Counted from the stretch's first letter, positions 17,382-26,098 are shown. The stretch: DNA of 64,000 nucleotides from Streptomyces sp. NBC_01591 (GCF_035918155.1 NZ_CP109327.1:4774001-4838000); one strand, 5' to 3'. Translations and numbers: made by a program. Notes: generated by a model not told the origin, from the sequence alone.

Positions 17382-17829
17382 CGTGAGATTCTCCTGCCAC
17401 GGATCGATGCGAGGGTCGCCAAGCGCCCGAATCATGGGACGCCATCGCCCTCACGCATCAATCCTCACCACGGGTGCGCTGCCTCGCATCTCGGCTCTTG
17501 GGCGGGATGGCCACCCGGGGCGGATGCGTGAGGAACCCCCGGCACCGCGAAGCCCGGCCTCCTGATCACTTCCCGATCACCCCACCGGAGCCGATCGCGT
17601 TCCGTGCCGCGTCCGTTCCCGAGGACAGATCGGGCCAGGCGAAGGAAGATGGAACCGGGACATGCCGAGTGCGTCGGCGTCACCACTCCTCGCAGCCCCT
17701 TTCGCGGCCCTGGCCACAGCGGCGCAGCCGATCACGCAACCGCCCATCGCGCCGCCCAGGCGGTCGTGGCACCCCCTCCCGCCGAGCCCTGCTGCGGACC
17801 GCCGCTCTGACTCCCGTACGGAGGCAACC
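17382..17829. other. Divergent intergenic region of 448 bases
   Basis: It separates the peroxidase set (minus) from the Gap-type membrane protein (plus) and so must hold both promoters. An in-frame ATG at 17662 would add 56 low-complexity residues to the downstream protein, but it lacks a ribosome binding site. I see no RNA gene, repeat or clear operator here. Confidence 0.5.
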
Positions 17830-18507
17830 ATGGGCGCAGTTCTCGGTGACGTGCTGGGTTTCGCGGCTGCCGTCGCGGTCAGCCCGCTCCCGATCATCGC
17901 CATCATCCTCATACTCGCCACGCCCCGGGGACGTCTCAACGGAGTCCTCTTCACCGTCGGCTGGATCCTGGGACTCTCGGCGCTGGGCGCGGTGATGCTG
18001 GCGATCGCTTCCCCCGCAGGTGCCTCCGTCCACAATCACCCGGCCACCTGGGTGGGAGCCCTCAAGCTCGCTCTGGGCTTGTTCCTCGTCCTCTTCGGCG
18101 CTCGGCAATGGCATCGGCGTCCCAGGGATCCCTCGCAGGCCCAGCTGCCGAAGTGGATGGGCGTGATCGACCGCCTCACGCCGGTCAAGGTCTTCGCACT
18201 CGGGCTGGCCCTGGCCGCGCTCAACGCCAAGAACGCCCCGCTGACCATCGCCGCGGGCGCCGCGATCGGCTCGGCCGGACTGCCGGTCGGGCAGCAGATC
18301 GCATCGCTGGCGATCTTCGTCCTGATCGCCACCCTCGGCCTGCTGGCCCCGCTGGGAGTCTTCCTGCTCGGGGGAGAACGAGCCAAGACCACGCTCGGCA
18401 ACTGGAAGGACTGGGCAGCTCAGCACAATGTCGCAGTGATGGCCGTCCTGTTCTTCGTTCTCGGGTTGAAACTGCTCGGAGACGGCATCTCCATCCTCAC
18501 CTCTTGA
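17830..18507 (+). CDS. GAP/Sap-family membrane protein (peptidoglycolipid exporter Gap-like)
   Basis: 225 residues with six hydrophobic segments: about residues 5-28, 40-62, 75-93, 117-136, 147-170 and 200-220. The start MGAVLGDVLGFAAAVAVSPL with PLPIIAIILILATPRGR is typical of the mycobacterial Gap/Sap family, needed for surface transport of glycopeptidolipids or sulfolipid in mycobacteria. The cytoplasmic loop carries PKWMGVIDRLTPVKVFALG and LNAKNAPLTIAAGAAIG. The ATG at 17830 has GGAGG seven bases upstream. In Streptomyces the cargo is unknown. Confidence 0.75.
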   Translation: MGAVLGDVLGFAAAVAVSPLPIIAIILILATPRGRLNGVLFTVGWILGLSALGAVMLAIASPAGASVHNHPATWVGALKLALGLFLVLFGARQWHRRPRDPSQAQLPKWMGVIDRLTPVKVFALGLALAALNAKNAPLTIAAGAAIGSAGLPVGQQIASLAIFVLIATLGLLAPLGVFLLGGERAKTTLGNWKDWAAQHNVAVMAVLFFVLGLKLLGDGISILTS

Positions 18508-18589
18508 CAGACCTGCCGCCGTCTTCGATACGGCCCGGTCCGGCTCCTCCCGCACCTGACGGCCCAGATACGGCCCCAGGGCAGTGACA

Positions 18590-18628
18590 AAGCCCCCTAC
18601 TCGCGGAGAGTCCGCAGGCAGGGGGCTT
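18590..18628. terminator. Bidirectional terminator between the Gap-like gene and gpmA
   Basis: AAGCCCCCT and AGGGGGCTT form a nine-pair stem around a 21-base loop. It lies between two convergent genes and is followed by TGATCG rather than a T-run. Confidence 0.65.
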
Positions 18629-18640
18629 GATCGTTCCGGG

Positions 18641-19399
18641 CTACTTCTTGCCCTGGTTCTTCACGGCCTCGATGGCGGCCTTCGCCGCGTCCGGGTCGAG
18701 GTAGGTGCCGCCCGGCTTCAAGGGGCGGAAGTCGGCGTCCAGTTCGTAGACGAGCGGGATGCCGGTCGGGATGTTCAGGCTCGCGATGTCGGCGTCGGAG
18801 ATGCCGTCGAGGTGCTTGACCAGGGCCCGGAGGCTGTTGCCGTGGGCGGCGACCAGGACGGTCCTGCCGTCGAGGAGGTCCGGGACGATGCCGTCGTACC
18901 AGTACGGCAGCATGCGGACGACGACGTCCTTGAGGCACTCGGTGCGCGGGCGCAGCTCCGGCGGGATCGTCGCGTAGCGCGGGTCGTCGCTCTGCGAGAA
19001 CTCGGTGCCGTCCTCCAGGGCGGGCGGCGGGGTGTCGTAGGAGCGGCGCCAGAGCATGAACTGCTCCTCGCCGAACTCGGCGAGCGTCTGGGCCTTGTCC
19101 TTGCCCTGCAGGGCGCCGTAGTGGCGCTCGTTCAGCCGCCAGGTGCGGTGGACCGGGATCCAGTGGCGGTCCGCGGACTCCAGCGCGAGCTGCGCGGTGC
19201 GGATGGCGCGCTTCTGGAGGGAGGTGTGCAGGACATCGGGGAGCAGACCGGCGTCCTTGAGCAGCTCACCGCCGCGGACTGCCTCCTTCTCGCCCTTCTC
19301 CGTGAGATTGACGTCCACCCAGCCGGTGAACAGGTTCTTCGCGTTCCATTCGCTCTCGCCGTGGCGGAGGAGGATCAGCTTGTACGGTGCGTCGGCCAT
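18641..19399 (-). CDS. gpmA: 2,3-bisphosphoglycerate-dependent phosphoglycerate mutase
   Basis: 252 residues, normal length. It interconverts 3- and 2-phosphoglycerate in glycolysis. The phospho-His motif is [20 protein letters not shown] (residues 8-27). Further family marks are [25 protein letters not shown] with the catalytic Glu, and [20 protein letters not shown] with the second catalytic His. It converges with the Gap-like gene and has its own promoter region of about 200 bases shared with the MFS gene. Confidence 0.95.
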   Translation of the reverse strand: MADAPYKLILLRHGESEWNAKNLFTGWVDVNLTEKGEKEAVRGGELLKDAGLLPDVLHTSLQKRAIRTAQLALESADRHWIPVHRTWRLNERHYGALQGKDKAQTLAEFGEEQFMLWRRSYDTPPPALEDGTEFSQSDDPRYATIPPELRPRTECLKDVVVRMLPYWYDGIVPDLLDGRTVLVAAHGNSLRALVKHLDGISDADIASLNIPTGIPLVYELDADFRPLKPGGTYLDPDAAKAAIEAVKNQGKK

Positions 19400-19603
19400 G
19401 GGCCCGAGCGTAATCGAACCCCTGTGGGCTCCGTGCGGCCGGTCACAGAGCGGACAGGGGGCGGGGCGGACGGCCGGGAACGGGGACGATTGACGGCAGG
19501 CGTCAATTGACTGGCGTACCGGAATCCAGGATTCGTAACGTTCGTACAGCCACCGGGACTCTTACCGCGGTGTCCGTTCCGTACTTCCCTGGGGGGATGC
19601 CGC

Positions 19604-20944
19604 ATGTCTGTCGCCGGTCTCAGACGGGCCGCACACGAATCCGTGTCCGGGCTCCCCAGACAGTTCTGGTGGCTGTGGACCAGCACGCTGGTCAACCGTC
19701 TCGGAGCGTTCGTCGCCACTTTCATGGCGCTGTACCTGACCCTGGACCGGGGCTACTCGGCCTCGTACGCCGGTCTGGTCGCCGCGCTGCACGGGCTCGG
19801 CGGGGTCGTGTCCTCGCTCGGGGCGGGGGTGATGACCGACCGGCTCGGCCGCCGGCCCACCATGCTCATCGCGCAGACGTCGACGGCCGTGTCCGTGGCC
19901 GTGCTCGGATTCATGGTCCACCCGGTGGCGATCGCGGCGGTCGCCTTCGTCGTCGGCATGGCCAGCAACGCGTCGCGGCCCGCCGTGCAGGCCATGATGG
20001 CCGACATCGTCCGGCCCGAGGACCGGGTGCGGGCCTTCTCGCTCAACTACTGGGCCATCAACCTCGGCTTCGCCGTCTCGTCGGCCGGTGCCGGGTTCGT
20101 CGCCGAGTACAGCTATCTCGCCGGGTTCCTCGGCGAGGCCGCGATGACGCTGGTCTGCGCCGTCGTCGTCTTCATGAAGGTGCCCGAGTCGCGGCCGGAG
20201 AAGCCGGTGGTGTCCGGCCGCGCGGTCGACGACGGTGCGGACGAGGTCCGGCTCTCCACCGTGCTGCGCGACGGCCGGTTCATGAGCGTCGTCGGGCTGT
20301 CCTTCGTCATCGCCCTGATCTTCCAGCAGGGGTACGTGGGGCTGCCGGTGGCCATGGGGACGGACGGGTTCTCCAGCTCCGACTTCGGCACCGCGGTCGC
20401 CGTCAACGGGGTGCTGATCGTGGTGCTCCAGATCCCCGTCACCCGCTTCATCCAGCATCGCGATCCGCGCCGGCTGCTCATCGTGTCGTCGCTGCTGGCG
20501 GGGTACGGATTCGGGCTGACCGCGTTCGCCGGTTCGGTCGCCGTCTACGCGCTGACCATCTGCGTCTGGACGGTCGCCGAGATCGTCAACTCGCCCATCC
20601 AGAGCAGCCTGGTCGTCCGGCTGTCGCCGGCCCGGGGCCGGGGCCGCTACCAGGGCATGTACACGATGTCGTGGTCCGCGGCCGCGCTGGTCGCACCGCT
20701 GATGTCGGGCCTGGTGATCGACCGGTTCGGGGCGCAGTGGCTGTGGGGCGCGTGCGCCGTCCTGGGGACCGGGGCCGCGCTGGGGTACTGGCTGCTGATG
20801 CGGAACCTTCCGGGGGAGGACGGGACGGCCGAGAGCGGCAGCCGGGTGGCGGAGAGCGGCGGTGGCGAGGGGAGCGCGGCCCCGGTCGCTTCCGGGGCGG
20901 ATGCGGCTTCCGGCACCGGGCCCGCCGTCGAGCGGACGGTCTGA
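19604..20944 (+). CDS. MFS transporter, multidrug-type
   Basis: 446 residues with about 12 membrane segments starting at FWWLWTSTLVNRLGAFVATF. The family loop between TM2 and TM3 reads GVMTDRLGRRPTML (D-RxGRR). A large central loop carries GRAVDDGADEVRLSTVLRD, and the C-terminus is a Ser/Gly/Glu-rich tail. The substrate is not predictable; drug or metabolite efflux is usual. It is read toward a strong hairpin at 20968-21005. Confidence 0.8.
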   Translation: MSVAGLRRAAHESVSGLPRQFWWLWTSTLVNRLGAFVATFMALYLTLDRGYSASYAGLVAALHGLGGVVSSLGAGVMTDRLGRRPTMLIAQTSTAVSVAVLGFMVHPVAIAAVAFVVGMASNASRPAVQAMMADIVRPEDRVRAFSLNYWAINLGFAVSSAGAGFVAEYSYLAGFLGEAAMTLVCAVVVFMKVPESRPEKPVVSGRAVDDGADEVRLSTVLRDGRFMSVVGLSFVIALIFQQGYVGLPVAMGTDGFSSSDFGTAVAVNGVLIVVLQIPVTRFIQHRDPRRLLIVSSLLAGYGFGLTAFAGSVAVYALTICVWTVAEIVNSPIQSSLVVRLSPARGRGRYQGMYTMSWSAAALVAPLMSGLVIDRFGAQWLWGACAVLGTGAALGYWLLMRNLPGEDGTAESGSRVAESGGGEGSAAPVASGADAASGTGPAVERTV

Positions 20945-20967
20945 GCGCCGCCGCCCCGCACACGGAG

Positions 20968-21005
20968 GCGCCCCGCGCGGAGCGGTTCGTCTCCGCGCGG
21001 GGCGC
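20968..21005. terminator. Strong hairpin terminator, MFS gene and Cys-rich gene
   Basis: GCGCCCCGCGCGGAG (20968-20982) and its exact reverse complement (20991-21005) form a 15-pair stem with an eight-base loop. It lies 24 bases behind the MFS stop codon and 23 bases behind the stop of the convergent cysteine-rich gene, so it can serve both. Confidence 0.75.
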
Positions 21006-21027
21006 ATTCGGCATTCGTGGCAGCCGG

Positions 21028-21177
21028 TCAGCCGCAGCAGCCACCGCACTGGCACGGGGCCCCGGACTGGCAGCCGCAGCCGCAGCCCGAGCCGCAGCCG
21101 CAGGCGCCGAGCAGGGTCAGGTGCACCACTTCGGCGGGTGCCTCCTGCTGAGGGTCGGTCGTGGGGGAATCGGCCAT
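21028..21177 (-). CDS. 49-residue cysteine-rich protein, metallothionein-like
   Basis: ATG at 21177-21175 with a near-perfect Shine-Dalgarno (GAGGAGGAACC directly before it). The first 24 residues are polar (MADSPTTDPQQEAPAEVVHL, then TLLG). The last 25 contain nine Cys in CxC and CC arrangements: ACGCGSGCGCGCQSGAPCQC, then GGCCG. This is the composition of a metal-binding peptide that would take up Zn or Cu, or of a precursor with a conserved leader and a Cys-rich core. Expressed alone, between the MFS gene (convergent) and phoU (upstream, same strand, 210 bases away). Peptide-leader and metallothionein readings are both open. Confidence 0.75.
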   Translation of the reverse strand: MADSPTTDPQQEAPAEVVHLTLLGACGCGSGCGCGCQSGAPCQCGGCCG

Positions 21178-21387
21178 GGTTCCTCCTCAAGGCGTACGAC
21201 AGGGCCGTACGCCACGAAGACGCGCGTACGACCGGGGCGTACGGACAAGGCGTGCCGCCCCACCCCATTGCATGCCCACCCGGGCGGGCGCATCAACGGC
21301 GCATACGCGCAGAAACACTTTTACGACCCCGATGCGCCCACGCACGCCCGTACGCGCTCTGGTCACGCGTCTTTCATGCGCCTCCGG

Positions 21388-22065
21388 TCACGCGCCTTCT
21401 ACCGGCGTCTGCTGCTGGATCTCGTCGGCGTGCTCGCCCGTCACCAGATAGACGACCCGCTTGGCGACCGACACCGCGTGGTCCGCGAAGCGCTCGTAGT
21501 AGCGGCCGAGCAGGGTCACGTCGACGGCGGTCTCGATGCCGTGCTTCCAGCGGTCGTCCATCAGGTGCTGGAACAGCGTGCGGTGCAGCAGGTCCATCTC
21601 GTCGTCGTCCTGCTCCAGCTGGAGCGCCAGGTCGACGTCCTTGGTGATGATCACCTCCGCGGCCTTGGCCATCAGGCGCTGCGCCAGCTGCCCCATCTCC
21701 AGAATGGTGGCGTGCAGGTCGTTCGGCACCGCCGACTGCGGGAACCGCAGCCGGGTCAGCTTGGCGACGTGCTGGGCGAGGTCGCCCGAGCGCTCCAGGT
21801 CGGCGCTCATCCGCAGGGAGGTGACCACGATGCGCAGATCCGTCGCCACGGGCTGCTGACGCGCGAGCAGGGCGATGGCCCGCGCCTCCAGGTCGTGCTG
21901 AAGGTCGTCGACCTTCTGGTCGGCGGCGATCACGCTCTCCGCGAGCTTGAGATCGGCATCGAGCATGGACGTCGTCGCCCGGCCGATCGCCGACCCGACG
22001 AGGCGGGCCATCTCGACCAGCCCTTCGCCGATCGAGTCGAGTTCCTCGTGGTACGCGTCACGCAT
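21388..22065 (-). CDS. phoU: Phosphate signalling protein PhoU
   Basis: 225 residues made of two PhoU helical repeats: residues 5-105 and 110-210. Visible metal-site motifs are RSGDLAQHVAKL (E/DxxxD-like, residues 80-91) and RYYERFADHAVSVAKRVVYL near the C-terminus. PhoU couples the Pst transporter to the PhoR sensor and keeps it off when phosphate is high. The ATG at 22065 follows GGAGAGGGAC; a longer frame upstream would run through the PHO box. Divergent from phoR-phoP. Confidence 0.93.
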   Translation of the reverse strand: MRDAYHEELDSIGEGLVEMARLVGSAIGRATTSMLDADLKLAESVIAADQKVDDLQHDLEARAIALLARQQPVATDLRIVVTSLRMSADLERSGDLAQHVAKLTRLRFPQSAVPNDLHATILEMGQLAQRLMAKAAEVIITKDVDLALQLEQDDDEMDLLHRTLFQHLMDDRWKHGIETAVDVTLLGRYYERFADHAVSVAKRVVYLVTGEHADEIQQQTPVEGA

Positions 22066-22156
22066 GGAAGTCCCTCTCCAGTCCTTGGTAAGGCCGGGGC
22101 CAGGTTTCGAACCCCACGCTGCCACCCTGAGTGGCGTACGCGTCGGCTTCCGGCCG

Positions 22157-22189
22157 CCCAAGTGAACCAACCCTTGCTCCTCGGTGAAC
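22157..22189 (-). promoter_or_regulatory. PHO box (PhoP binding site) between phoU and phoR
   Basis: On the minus strand three contiguous 11-base units read GTTCACCGAGG, AGCAAGGGTTG and GTTCACTTGGG. Units 1 and 3 match the Streptomyces direct-repeat consensus GTTCACC-type; the middle unit is degenerate, as is common. Spacing is exactly 22 bases between the two good units. The site lies 92 bases upstream of phoU and 73 bases upstream of phoR and so can control both. Confidence 0.85.
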
Positions 22190-22262
22190 TCTGGGCGACG
22201 AGTGTTCGGATACGCACTCGGATGGCTGGGAGAGTCCTCCCGGACCCGCATAACCTTGACGT

Positions 22263-23534
22263 ATGGACGTGAACGCGGCAGTCGCCGCAGCTGCGGCGAT
22301 CGGCGGTGCGTGTACCGGCGTCATCGCCATGCTTGCGTTCCGCTGGAGCGAGCGCGACCAGAAGAAGCCGACGCGAACCTCCATGCGGCCCGACAGCAAC
22401 GCGCCCCTGCCGCCCGGGGTGGACACGGTCCTGTCCGTGCTCAGCTCCTCGGCGGTCGTGCTCGACGAGAGCGACAGTGTGGTCAAGGCCAGTTCCGCCG
22501 CCTATGCGCTGGGACTGGTCAGGGGCGGACGGCTCGCCGTCGACGCGATGCTGAACATGGCCAGGGACACCCGCCGTGACGGTGAGATACGGCAGGGCGA
22601 ACTGGACCTTCCCCGGCGCGGCACGGGCCGCGGCGAGGCCCTCGCGGTCTCCGCCCGGGTCGCCCCGCTCGGCTCCCGGCTGGTGCTCCTGCTGGTCGAG
22701 GACCTCACCGAGGCCCGCCGGATAGAAGCGGTACGGCGCGACTTCGTCGCCAATGTCAGCCATGAGCTCAAGACCCCGGTCGGCGCGCTCTCGCTGCTCT
22801 CCGAGGCCGTGATGGACGCCTCCGACGACCCGGAGGCGGTGGAACGGTTCGCGGGCCGGATGCAGATCGAGGCGACCCGGCTGACCAACCTCGTACAGGA
22901 GATCATCGACCTCTCGCGGGTGCAGAACGACGACCCGCTGGAGGACGCCGAGCCGGTCCGGGTGGACGAGCTGGTGGCCGAGGCCATCGACCGCTGCCGC
23001 CAGCAGGCCGGCTCGAAGCAGATCACCATGGCGGCGGGCGGCACCGCGGAGCTTCGTATCTGGGGCAACCGCGGCCAGCTCGCCGCGGCGCTCGGCAATC
23101 TCGTCGAGAACGCCGTCAACTACAGCCCCGCCCGTACCCGAGTGGGCATCGCCGCCAGGCGACTGTCCGTGCCCGGCGGGGACCAGATCGAGATAGCCGT
23201 GACCGACCAGGGCATCGGCATCTCGGAGAAGGACCGCGAGCGGGTCTTCGAACGCTTCTACCGCGTCGACCCGGCCCGCTCACGGGCCACCGGTGGCACC
23301 GGCCTCGGCCTCGCCATCGTGAAGCACGTGGCCGCCTCGCACGGCGGGGAGGTCACGGTCTGGAGCTCGGAGGGCCAGGGCTCCACCTTCACCCTGCGGC
23401 TGCCCGAAGCGGGCTCCGTACGGGAACGGGACCGCAGCTCGGGACCGCCCGTCGTCAACGGCGACGAGGGCCCCCATGGACCCGCTCACCCCGACACCCT
23501 TGAATCATTCCCTGCCCCGGAGGTCCTTCCGTGA
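22263..23534 (+). CDS. phoR: Phosphate sensor histidine kinase PhoR (SenX3 type)
   Basis: 423 residues. One N-terminal membrane segment (about residues 4-25), a PAS-like region (45-140), then HisKA with phospho-acceptor His167 in NVSHELKTPVGALSLLSEAV. The HATPase_c has N-box LGNLVENAVNYSP, G1 VTDQGIGISEKD, F-box FERFYRVDPARSR and G2 GTGLGLAIVKHV. A 40-residue tail of low complexity follows. It phosphorylates PhoP at low phosphate. The stop overlaps the phoP start (GTGA), so both are translated from one message controlled by the PHO box. Confidence 0.93.
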   Translation: MDVNAAVAAAAAIGGACTGVIAMLAFRWSERDQKKPTRTSMRPDSNAPLPPGVDTVLSVLSSSAVVLDESDSVVKASSAAYALGLVRGGRLAVDAMLNMARDTRRDGEIRQGELDLPRRGTGRGEALAVSARVAPLGSRLVLLLVEDLTEARRIEAVRRDFVANVSHELKTPVGALSLLSEAVMDASDDPEAVERFAGRMQIEATRLTNLVQEIIDLSRVQNDDPLEDAEPVRVDELVAEAIDRCRQQAGSKQITMAAGGTAELRIWGNRGQLAAALGNLVENAVNYSPARTRVGIAARRLSVPGGDQIEIAVTDQGIGISEKDRERVFERFYRVDPARSRATGGTGLGLAIVKHVAASHGGEVTVWSSEGQGSTFTLRLPEAGSVRERDRSSGPPVVNGDEGPHGPAHPDTLESFPAPEVLP

Positions 23535-24211
23535 CCCGAGTGCTCGTCGTCGAGGATGAGGAATCCTTCAGCGACGCCCTGTCCTACATGCTCCGCAAGG
23601 AAGGCTTCGAGGTCGCCATCGCGGCCACGGGCCCGGACGGGCTTGACGAGTTCGAGCGCAACGGCGCCGACCTCGTACTGCTCGACCTGATGCTGCCGGG
23701 CCTGCCCGGCACGGAGGTCTGTCGTCAGCTGCGCAGCAGGTCCAATGTCCCCGTGATCATGGTCACGGCGAAGGACAGCGAGATCGACAAGGTCGTCGGC
23801 CTGGAAATAGGAGCCGACGACTACGTGACCAAGCCGTTCTCCTCGCGGGAGCTGGTCGCCCGCATCCGCGCGGTGCTGCGCCGTCGCGGCGAGCCGGAGG
23901 AGGTCACCCCGGCCGCCCTGGAGGCGGGCCCGGTGCGGATGGACGTGGACCGCCACGTCGTCACCGTCGCCGGCGGCAAGGTCGACCTCCCGCTCAAGGA
24001 GTTCGACCTGCTGGAGATGCTGCTGCGCAACGCGGGCCGGGTCCTGACCCGCATGCAGCTGATCGACCGGGTGTGGGGCGCGGACTACGTGGGTGACACC
24101 AAGACCCTCGACGTTCACGTCAAACGGCTGCGCGCCAAGATCGAGCCCGACCCGGGTGCTCCGCGCTTCCTGGTGACGGTGCGGGGCCTGGGGTACAAGT
24201 TCGAGCCGTAA
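23531..24211 (+). CDS. phoP: Phosphate response regulator PhoP (RegX3 type)
   Basis: 226 residues, OmpR/PhoB family. Receiver: Glu9/Asp-pair in VVEDEESF, phospho-acceptor Asp52 in VLLDLMLPG, Thr79 and Lys in VTAKD and YVTKPFSSRELV. The C-terminal winged helix spans about residues 130-226 with LPLKEFDLLEMLLRNAGRVL and VHVKRLRAKIEPDPG. In Streptomyces PhoP activates phosphate scavenging and represses antibiotic genes. It starts at a GTG overlapping the phoR stop and is followed by a strong terminator. Confidence 0.95.
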   Translation: MTRVLVVEDEESFSDALSYMLRKEGFEVAIAATGPDGLDEFERNGADLVLLDLMLPGLPGTEVCRQLRSRSNVPVIMVTAKDSEIDKVVGLEIGADDYVTKPFSSRELVARIRAVLRRRGEPEEVTPAALEAGPVRMDVDRHVVTVAGGKVDLPLKEFDLLEMLLRNAGRVLTRMQLIDRVWGADYVGDTKTLDVHVKRLRAKIEPDPGAPRFLVTVRGLGYKFEP

Positions 24212-24224
24212 ACCGTCAGGTGTG

Positions 24225-24272
24225 CGAACGGCGGAGGGCGCTCCCCGAAAGGGAGGCGCCCTCCGCCGTTCG
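24225..24272. terminator. Terminator behind phoP
   Basis: CGAACGGCGGAGGGCGC and GCGCCCTCCGCCGTTCG pair, followed inward by TCCC/GGGA around a short CGAAA loop; about 21 pairs with one offset. It lies 14 bases after phoP and 49 bases before the end of the convergent lipoprotein gene. Confidence 0.8.
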
Positions 24273-24320
24273 TTCACGTACCGGCGCGTCAGGTGTCCGC
24301 GCGCCGCTGTCCGCGTGCGG

Positions 24321-24944
24321 TCAGTGGGACTGCGCCGAGGCGGACGCGGCGTCGGTCGGGGTGCCCTCCGGCGTCCCGGAGGCGGAACCGGTCGGCTTCG
24401 CCCCGGGCGACTTCTCCGGCGCCACCGGCAGCGCGCTCGGGCCGGAGTCCGCGAAGTAGCCCGTCGCCGGGACGACGAACGCGCCGAGCGGGATCTCCCC
24501 GGTCGAGCTGAACTTGAAGACGACAGGCTGCACATTGCCCGCCTGGGCGGCCTCGCGGCCGTTCTCGATCACGGCGGACGCGTTGCCCTCGCCGCCGAGG
24601 ATCACCGTGCCGCCGGCCGGGACGACGACCGGTCCGGCGCCCTTGGCGGCGTGCAGCTGCACTGAGGCGCTCGAACCCGGCAGCGTGACGGCTTCCAGGG
24701 TCTGCGGCTTCGTGCCGTTGTTGAACAGCGTCGCGGCGACGACGGCCGGGCCCTCGGCCGTGCGCTCGGGCTGGGTGACGACGTTCGCGTTCTGGATGCT
24801 GATGTCACCGATGGTGGTGGCAGCAGTGTCCGGCCTGACCTTGAGCGTCGCGGCGTCATTGCCCGCACCGCACGCGGTGAGCGAGGCGATCGAGAACACG
24901 ATGGCTGTGGCGGCGAGGGCGCCGTGTCGAAGGCTGCGGCTCAC
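24321..24944 (-). CDS. Lipoprotein of the DUF461/PCuAC-like type
   Basis: 207 residues. Signal peptide with lipobox ASLTAC at about residue 25. The mature domain is an all-beta, Ig-like sequence (TIGDISIQNANVVTQPER, PAVVAATLFNNGTKPQTLEA, PVVVPAGGTVILGGEGNAS) like the PCu(A)C/DUF461 fold. The His/Met copper ligands of true PCuAC proteins are absent, so copper binding is unlikely. A disordered Pro/Thr/Ser/Ala tail ends the protein. It starts at a GTG with AGGAGA 12 bases upstream and converges with phoP. Confidence 0.65.
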   Translation of the reverse strand: MSRSLRHGALAATAIVFSIASLTACGAGNDAATLKVRPDTAATTIGDISIQNANVVTQPERTAEGPAVVAATLFNNGTKPQTLEAVTLPGSSASVQLHAAKGAGPVVVPAGGTVILGGEGNASAVIENGREAAQAGNVQPVVFKFSSTGEIPLGAFVVPATGYFADSGPSALPVAPEKSPGAKPTGSASGTPEGTPTDAASASAQSH

Positions 24945-25615
24945 GGCGGCGGCATCTCCTTGAACGTTCGGACTGCGGACGGGAGGGGAGCGACGTAAAG
25001 CCGCCCTAAGGGTGTGTCAGCGGCCTTAGGCTACCGAGCCGCCCGGCCCGCCCCGCACCCGACCCGCCTCTAGGTCCTCTCGTTCGGATCACGCGAGCCC
25101 GGCGTGATCCGAACGAGAGGCCCTGGGCGCCTCGGTACTTCCTGCGGTCGTGCCGTTCGGAGGCCTGCTGCCCGGCAAAGGCTCGCGGGTCGGCGCACGC
25201 CGAAACGGGCTGACACATGCCGTTCACATATCGCCGGTGATCAATTCATGGAGCGTGGCGCATTCCGTGCGTATAAGCGATCGAGCGGGGTTGTTGATCA
25301 ATTCCATTGATCAGCGGCACTTAGCTCCGTACGGGTGATCGGTCTTCGAACGGAGTACGGAAAGTTCACCATCCGGAATCCGGCAAAACGGGATGTTCAA
25401 CCCCTTCGTGGGGTGGTTCCGATGTGTGTGACGTGCGCGTTTCGCCCCGCCCGCGCAACCGCTCCGACCTGCGAATACCGTCCCCCGTGAACCTTCCGCA
25501 GCACGTACGCGTCGCTGTTGTCAAGCCCCGAGATATGCCCTGACCTGCGAAAACGTCATTCAGGAGAAGCTGTTCTCGTGTTACTCTTGATAGCCACGGA
25601 AGGGGTACCTGTCAC
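24945..25615. other. Long divergent promoter region of carD (671 bases)
   Basis: No gene is visible. Contents: a 19-bp perfect hairpin (25076-25120); an AT-richer block (25210-25420) with TGATCAATTC at 25238-25247 and again at 25295-25304, the second being part of the palindrome TGATCAAT-TCC-ATTGATCA (25295-25313); a small CCCC/GGGG hairpin near 25401; and the carD promoter, perhaps around TACTCTTGATA near 25581. The length is unusual for this window. Confidence 0.6.
25076..25120. repeat. 19-bp perfect inverted repeat in the carD promoter region
   Basis: CCTCTCGTTCGGATCACGC (25076-25094) and its exact reverse complement (25102-25120) flank a seven-base loop. It lies upstream of both neighbouring genes, so it is not a terminator of either. 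It could end a short unannotated transcript or act as a protein site. Confidence 0.7.
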
Positions 25616-26098
25616 ATGACGTTCAAGGTTGGCGACACCGTGGTCTATCCCCATCACGGGGCCGCGCTGATCGAGGCTATCGAAACTCGCCAGATCAAAG
25701 GCGTGGACAAGACCTACTTGGTGCTCAAGGTCGCCCAGGGCGACTTGACGGTTCGCGTGCCGGCGGACAATGCGGAGTTCGTGGGTGTGCGCGACGTGGT
25801 CGGGCAGGAAGGGCTGGACCGGGTCTTCGAGGTGCTTCGTGCACCGTATGCCGAGGAGCCGACGAACTGGTCCCGGCGCTACAAGGCAAATCTCGAGAAG
25901 CTCGCCTCCGGCGATGTCATCAAGGTCGCCGAAGTGGTTCGCGACCTGTGGCGTCGTGAGCGCGAGCGTGGACTCTCCGCAGGTGAGAAGCGCATGCTCG
26001 CCAAGGCTCGCCAGATTCTGGTGAGCGAGCTCGCGCTCGCGGAGAACACGAACGAAGACAAGGCCGAGGCTCTGCTCGACGAGGTTCTCGCGTCCTGA
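25616..26098 (+). CDS. carD: CarD-family RNA polymerase-binding transcription factor
   Basis: 160 residues. The N-terminal Tudor-like RNA polymerase interaction domain covers residues 1-60 ([20 protein letters not shown], then [19 protein letters not shown]). The C-terminal helical DNA-binding domain has [17 protein letters not shown] and [20 protein letters not shown] with the conserved Trp that wedges into the promoter bubble. CarD stabilises open complexes, mainly at rRNA and housekeeping promoters. Full length for the family. It precedes ispD-ispF as in other actinomycetes. Confidence 0.95.
   Translation: MTFKVGDTVVYPHHGAALIEAIETRQIKGVDKTYLVLKVAQGDLTVRVPADNAEFVGVRDVVGQEGLDRVFEVLRAPYAEEPTNWSRRYKANLEKLASGDVIKVAEVVRDLWRRERERGLSAGEKRMLAKARQILVSELALAENTNEDKAEALLDEVLAS

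Noticed and set aside
19507..22272. 921-codon open frame covering the MFS gene, terminator, Cys-rich gene and phoU
   Set aside because: Composition typical of a shadow frame; the real genes inside have motifs and ribosome binding sites.
24321..24944. Copper chaperone PCuAC
   Set aside because: The fold may fit, but the Met and His ligands are missing, so copper function is not claimed.
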